From Phocoena phocoena (lineage: Eukaryota > Chordata > Mammalia > Artiodactyla > Phocoenidae): a stretch of DNA of 64,000 nt. Below the pieces are notes generated by a model. The model saw only the letters and a list, made by a program, of their open reading frames with translations. It ran no database searches and was not told the DNA's origin. How positions within the stretch are numbered: the first letter of the stretch is position 1; every line of letters starts with the position of its first letter. The position numbers and the translations under genes were made by a program. This document shows positions 58,265 to 64,000 of this stretch, in pieces. Location of the stretch: NCBI RefSeq assembly GCF_963924675.1, contig NC_089222.1, positions 3,410,001 to 3,474,000 of the forward strand. The letters run 5' to 3'.

Positions 58265-61200
58265 TGTTCTTTTGAGGGCTCTGATTCTAAATCTCAGCTG
58301 TCCTAATCATCCAACAGTCACGGATCCTAGAACCTTTTTATTGCTTTATTTAATTTCTGATTTTTCTCACTTAAATCTACATGTGGAAGCCAGTTGTAAG
58401 CGACATGACCTTACTCAAGGATTTTCATCATTAACTAAAAGCTAAATAATCAAGTCCAATGTGTAAGTTATTAGTGCCAAAATTCCCATTAAAACTATTT
58501 GTCGTTTACTATATTATCCAAATGAATGACAGATCTCAAAGAAGACATCCAAAAAGATCAATCTATTTAGAAAAAACATAAGGAACGTAGACACAGGTAA
58601 CCCAGTGGAATGTCCCCAGTTTGTACCTGGATAACAGGACCACTGCAGCTGGGCTGACCACAAACAGCAGGCAGATGAAGCTGAGGGGCCACAAATAAGG
58701 AACATCCATCAAGTGGAAAGAGAAAGGAAACACCTCAACCTAAACTTGTCTCCAAGCCCAAACCTCAAAGCTGCATTTTGGTGCACATGCTTATCGGGTT
58801 CACAGGGAACAAGGCAGAGAACTAGGGAGAAATATTTAGAAAAATTTCTGAAATAGTCAATTAGGCTTCCAAGGTGGGCAGAAATCTACTACAGTCGATT
58901 TGGAACCCCAGATCTAGTATGGCTGCAAAGGTTTTGAAGAGGGACACAAATGTGCATTCCATTCCCAGTATAGGATCAAATATCTATTAATTTGCTAAAT
59001 GTACTTTTTCTTTATAAAAGTAATAAAGGTCACTAGAGAAAATTTGGGAAGTAGAGAAACAAAGGGCATCACACACAATCGCTAATACCACCAGAGGTCA
59101 TAGATTAACTGATAATGGTAAAATTGGGGCAGAAAATAGTTTGTCTTCTATTCATCAGTTTCATAAACTTGCCTGCCAAGATTACTGGAAGAAGCTTAGT
59201 GTACTGATTTCAAAAGGGGGGGTGGTGGCTACTGAATGCATTCAGGATAAAAAGGGAAGCTTAATTACAGTTGCTTATATTCCCTAGCTTTTCACAAATG
59301 TTACTGCTGAACAGTCAGAGGTCTGGGACTGGGGCTCATTCGCTTGCTCAAGTCTTGTCTGTCGTGGAGACTGTAATGGACTTGGTTCTGAACATTCATC
59401 CCACTCCTCCCTGACTGAGTTCTGGTTACCTATTTTGAGGAGTTTACCCCAACTCAAGGGGATGTACAGTTGGATTATTCAAGTTATCCTTGGTACTGAC
59501 TGGTTCAGGACTGAGATGTCTGGCCAAGAAGACATGAGAAGATGTTTGCTATCAGCTTTTTGGCAAGTTCTGGAGAAAGCCCCAGGAAGCACACCTCACA
59601 CACAGCCCTGTAAAGAAGCAAACTTAAAAGTAAGTCAATATCATGGATGGTAGAGGAGAGAGATGAAAAAACAAATCCTGGATGATATGGTTGAACAGAT
59701 GAATTTACAAACACTGAGCCTATCGTAAGAGGAGTGGGTTAAAAGAGCCAGAACAGTGGTGGGTGTTGATTTGCTCTTTGCTACTTTTTATGAGATATTA
59801 CAAGAAAGAGATGAGCAGAAAGGAGTTGCTGGTTTGCAAGCAGAGATAGGAAGGAATGAAGGTAGTCCAGCAGCTGGATGCTGGCTGGGCTCACATCACC
59901 GAGAAGGGGTCCTTCCCCAGCCTGACATTTCAAGTGGTCTCAACAGAGCCACCATTCATGTGAAAGAGACATGGTACAGCAAGGAAATAAAGACATAAGG
60001 AAGTAGAGCAGTGTGTCTGTGTGTTGTATCATGAGACGTGATGGGACTCAAACGGGTGAGAAGCCTGCTATGATTCCAAGAAAATTATGTTGCCAAAGAA
60101 ACCACAGGACTAGCCTGCAAAAAAGCCCGTGATGATTCAAGCCCTGAATGGACTCTCAGCTCCCCTAAAGCGATGCCAGCAGAAACTGGATTGTGAAACA
60201 GATGTCCCAACATCTACCTCAGATAACACAACAGAGGATAACAGCCAGCCAAGAAATGACCTGTCAGTGGATGGAGCCAGAAGCCACAGAACATAGTGGG
60301 CAAGAGAGTTTTTTACCTAGAAAGCAGAAACAGTCTCCCACTGCCAGGTCAAAGAGCATTCCAAAGTGCTTGTGCAGGAGGGTTCTATTTTTGCTACTGA
60401 CCAATTCTTTCTCTAAAAGGCAGTTTTTAAATGCAGTTATACTGTCCTTCAGGTACCATCGTGGTTGTATGAATGTGTTGTGTGTGCGTTTTGGGGCGCC
60501 GGTATAAATAACTTGTCTTTTAGTACACAGATGCCCAGACCAGGAGGAACCAATTCCAGACCTAATGGAAATAACTGAGAATCAACAGAGATCCTGGATT
60601 TGACCCTGAAGCAGTAACAGGTTGCGTACTTCTGGTTTCTTCCCTTGGGAAAGGGGGGAGCATTCTCTAAGTGGCTAGGGGGAGGACAGTACAGAGACTT
60701 GGCTGTTCACCAAATTCTTTCTCTCCTCCTCTGGAGCTGCATGGGCCGTGATCTGCTAGCTATGTTACACTTCCTAGCCACAGTTGCCAGTACTTTTGAC
60801 CATTTAACTAAGATCTTGCTGATAGAACATGAGTAAAGTGATAAGAGTACCAGGGAGGGTCCTTGGAGAGAGAGGCTTGCCTCTCTCATGCTCTCCTTTC
60901 TCCTGCCGTAAGCATGAGCAGGGACACACCTGTGCCTGCGGGTTAATGCTAGCAATTAAACCTAGCTTTACCTTGAACCGTGCATCTGCACGCAAGAAAG
61001 CCCCAGGGCAGAGGCTCCCAAATTTCCTCATCTTTTCACAGTGCCCTTTGGCCAAAAGAAATATCTGATGATTCCATTTCAAAGCAGTTAGGTTCAAAAA
61101 GTTACATATGTATGTCCTAATGGTAGTCTAGTAGCTGTTTGAAAAAATAATACATATAAAGTTGAGAGAGAAATATTCTTACATAACCATCATTGCTTAC

Positions 61201-62269
61201 TAATGAGATTTGTGCATCTGTTGAGCTTTGTACAACTTCTCAAACACCAACTTTATTTCCTATGCAATGTTGATTTGGGCACAATATTTGTTTTTAAAAA
61301 TCACAAGTTCTGAAAAAACAGCTTCACAAAGATATGATGTCATTGAAAGGAACATAGTTTAAGATCTGATGTTGAAAGTGATCTATCTTATTTGCTTGTT
61401 GGGTTAGTTTGTTGCAACAATTAGCATTACCCTAACTAATGTATTAACTGAACTCTTGGATGTCCTTCAAAGAAACGTAAGAAACTGTCACGCTGAGTTA
61501 GAACGAGATATGGGTTTCCCTGGCTCACTAGTGCCTTGCTTAAGGCTGAACCGAAACGTAGGAGGAAGAACCCGACCAGTACTCTCGGGACATAACCCTC
61601 CAACGAGCATGAGGAACCCCCCAGCCAAACAGCCTCCAAGTAACTCTAGTGCTGTCATCCCCGGTCCTCTTCTCAAGCAATAATTCTCGAATGTTCAACA
61701 GATAAATCTTGAAGAAAGAGTAGGAAATGAATACGTATAAATTATTTTGACTAGCTTATTCATTAATTCAGAAAGTATTTACTAAGCACTTACTATGTAT
61801 ACATTACTGCCAGATATTAAAATAAATAAAACATATACAGTATCACTCCACGTGAAATACATTCTTTGCAAACTATTCTTAGGATAAGCAAATCCACATT
61901 ACTTATTCCTTTGACAGATTGGATTCTGACGCCTTGCTAAGCCAAAAATCAAATGTTCACTGTTTGCAACATCGCTCCCTGAGAAAATGTTAGTGTGCTC
62001 AGACATTTTTCTTATGGACCATATTCATTGTCTATCTCGACTGGGTAGTTTATACATCAACTAGCTGTGTTCTGTTTTAAAGTGGAGTCAAAGGAGCTGG
62101 TCTTTAAATAACTTAAATACGGACCTTGCTCTTCTGAGAGCTGAACCAAGATCTTCCTTGCTTCCCTGATTTACTCCTGGGAGTTTTCAGCCCTCCTTTG
62201 CCTCCTGTCTTTAGCAAGCTGAAATCATTAGCTGTTATCCCAGCACGCCACGCCTGAAAGTTCTCCTTT
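58265..62269. other. Long unassigned stretch
   Basis: About 4 kb. 60700-60960 has word order like an unnamed old repeat also seen at 22440-22740 ('ggagctgcatgggccgtga' and 'tctcatgctctcctttctcc'). 61750-61810 may be a short L2-like piece ('aagtatttactaagcactt'). No exon was recognised. Open frames up to about 104 codons (60193-60507) lack any domain. Confidence 0.35.
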
Positions 62270-62470
62270 CTGCACTTGGGAACTCTGCCCTGTCCTTCAA
62301 GACCCAAGTCGAATATTACCGTTTCCGTGCAGCCTTCCACACCACCTCCGAGTAGTAATGATCCCTCCCTCCTTCAAGCTCTCCCAGCACTTCATCCACA
62401 AGCACGTGAATTTATATACACACACTTCTGTTACACTACTTTTCAAATTACATAATCATTTTTGGTTGGT
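62270..62470 (+). repeat. L2 LINE fragment
   Basis: 'ctgtccttcaagacccaag', 'cgtgcagccttccacaccac', 'ctccttcaagctctcccag' and 'cacttcatccac' follow the L2 3' region just upstream of its end. Confidence 0.65.
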
Positions 62471-62485
62471 GCGTTTATTTAGATT

Positions 62486-62660
62486 AGGGGTTGGTCAACT
62501 TTTTCTGCAAAGGGCCTTGTAGTAAAAGTTTTAGGCTTTGTGGTCTATAGGTCCTCTGTTGCAACCGCTGAATTCTGTCATTGCCAAGGGAAAGTGGCCA
62601 AGACAACATGCAAATGATGGGTGTGGCTAGGTTTCAGTGAAACTTCTGCTGTAGGCCAGA
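62486..62660 (+). mobile_element. MER20 hAT-Charlie element, partial
   Basis: 'aggggttggtcaactttttc', 'tgcaaagggccttgtagta', 'gttttaggctttgtggtc' and 'aaatgatgggtgtggctagg'. The far terminal repeat is lost. This is the third MER20 in the window. Confidence 0.85.
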
Positions 62661-62858
62661 CATGGTCAAAGGGAAATCTAACTCTTCAAGACAAGAAGTC
62701 CCATATAGCTTATGAAGTTTCCTAGGTCATTTATCTTCATGGAATATGCATGGAATATCCTCCCTGGCCATTTCCCAAAACTCTGTGGGGCTACCTGAAC
62801 AGCAGGATCCATTTTTGACTGGAAAATTTTGGCCAGGGCTTTCGTTTACAATATATAG

Positions 62859-62880
62859 CTCACATCCAATAGGATGTGAG
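62859..62880. other. 9-bp inverted repeat with 4-nt loop
   Basis: CTCACATCC, loop AATA, then GGATGTGAG. Short enough to arise by chance, but of the same form as the longer hairpins. Confidence 0.7.
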
Positions 62881-62991
62881 TAAACCAGATGTTCAAGACA
62901 TCACACTCAGCTGGGCACACCGTTGTGTTTTACTTGACCTCTAATGTTGACCCATGTAATGTCTTATATTTCAATTGGTTGTTGATCTTTT

Positions 62992-63200
62992 TCTTTTTTT
63001 TTTGAGGTACGCAGGCCTCTCACTGTTGTGAGAGGGCCTCTCCCGTTGTGGAACACAGGCTCCGGACGCGCAGGCTCAGCGGCCATGGCTCACGGGCCCA
63101 GCCGCTCCGCGGCATGTGGGATCTTCCTGGACCTTGGCACGAACCCGCGTCCCCTGCAGTGGCAGGCGGACTCTCAACCACTGTGCCACCAGGGAAGCCC
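62992..63200 (-). repeat. CHR-2-type SINE with a palindrome-making 5-nt insertion
   Basis: The inverted copy has a T-rich tail, 'gctccggacgcgcaggctc', 'ccgctccgcggcatgtggg' and 'ggcaggcggactctcaacc'. The 15-bp duplication GGTTGTTGATCTTTT is at 62977-62991 and 63201-63215. Relative to the other three copies, 5 extra bases (AGAGG) follow GTTGTG, creating CCTCTCAC-TGTT-GTGAGAGG at 63016-63035. Confidence 0.96.
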
Positions 63201-63345
63201 GGTTGTTGATCTTTTAAAATAGAGATCTTAAAAATTTAAAAAGACCGCGTTTCCTACTTTTCATGACAAACTGGAAGCCATGGCCCTATTCCATCTACCT
63301 TCCACCATGGTGACAGTCCGTTGGATGTGAATAGTAGCTGCCTTT

Positions 63346-63741
63346 TTTTTTTTAAATTGGGGTATAGTTGCTTTACAATGTTGTGTTAGTTTCTGCTGTA
63401 CAACAAAGTGAATCAGCTACATGTATACTTATATCCCCTCGCTCTTGGACCTCCCTCTCACCCCCGCCCCCATCCCATCCCATCCATCTGGGTCACCACA
63501 GAGCACCGAGCTGAGCTCCCTGCACTGTACAGCAGGTTCCCACTAGCTATCTATTTTACACATGGTAGTGCATATATGTCAGTCCCAATCTCGCAGTTCA
63601 TCCCACCCCCCCCCCGACCCCCATGTCCACATGTTTGTTCCTTACGTCTGCGTCTCTATTCCTGCCCTGCCAATAGGTGCATCTGTACCATTTTCTAGAT
63701 TCCACATATACGCGTTAATATACAATATTTGTTTTTCTCTT
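63346..63741 (-). mobile_element. 5'-truncated L1 3' end
   Basis: The antisense L1 3' UTR starts with a T-run, 'ttggggtatagttgcttta', 'caatgttgtgttagtttctg', a C-rich block and 'ggttcccactagctatcta', ending near 'ttccacatatacgcg'. The 11-bp duplication TAGCTGCCTTT is at 63335-63345 and 63742-63752. Confidence 0.92.
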
Positions 63742-64000
63742 TAGCTGCCTTTAAAGGAGCAAGTAACCTCCAGTTTTCCCTAGTCACCACTACTCTCTAT
63801 TGCTCTCAGAGTCTGAGGGTCATTACCATTTATCATCTGCCCAGCCTCTTTCTTTTATTACCTGTCTGGTTCCTGTCGTCATCTGAGTTTGCAACTCTTA
63901 ATATAGGTATTAAGAATTCCTGGGTGATTTGAGACCACAAGTTTTCACTTTTCTTGCACCCATCAAGTTTTACTCCTTTCCTGCACACCCAAGGTAGGCA

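Overview
This is mammalian, almost certainly cetacean, genomic DNA. It carries many tRNA-derived CHR-type SINEs (long CHR-1, short CHR-2 and CHRS-like forms). The CHR family is known from whales, dolphins and hippos, and CHR-2-type copies here still have clear target-site duplications (TSDs). L1 3' ends are of the cetartiodactyl type, and ancient eutherian repeats (MIR, L2, MER5A, MER20, MER2, MLT1) are everywhere. There is no bacterial or viral gene organisation, no operon and no CRISPR array. Family names were assigned by eye, without a repeat library. GENE CONTENT: one coding segment can be recognised. On the minus strand at 929-1106 lies the first coding exon of retinoic acid receptor beta, isoforms beta-1/beta-3 (RARB, P1 promoter A region). 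It has a start codon, 59 codons plus one base, and a consensus GTAAGT donor. The rest of RARB continues to lower coordinates outside the window. Everything to the right is therefore sequence upstream of this exon: the P1 promoter and then either intergenic DNA or an intron of longer RARB transcripts. LAYOUT: 1-1.4 kb, RARB intron, exon and 5' flank. 1.4-10 kb, ancient repeats (L2, MIR, MER5A beside MER20, an LTR) and unassigned AT-rich DNA. 10-24 kb, a LINE-rich block with two twin-primed (internally inverted) L1s, an L1 nested in an older L1, and an MLT1 LTR split by an L1 and a SINE. 24-32 kb, mostly unassigned sequence that may hold conserved noncoding elements. 32-42 kb, L1 ends, SINEs, a short 3'-end retrocopy of an unidentified mRNA, and a SINE-in-SINE nest. 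42-46 kb, mostly unassigned. 46.5-48.1 kb, an internal L1 ORF2 fragment. 48-55 kb, ancient repeats and a polypyrimidine tract of about 460 bp. 55-58.3 kb, an LTR interrupted by a SINE, an L2 and a complete but dead mariner transposon. 58-64 kb, unassigned sequence, L2, MER20, a CHR-2 SINE and an L1 end. MOST USEFUL OBSERVATIONS: the RARB exon; three perfect short-loop hairpins (20949-20982, 39187-39224, 63016-63035), the last being a 5-nt insertion in a SINE that created a palindrome, which points to snap-back template switching; a mariner with a lost catalytic Asp; two twin-priming L1s with TSDs; and a retrocopy with an 18-bp TSD. I found no convincing novel biological system.
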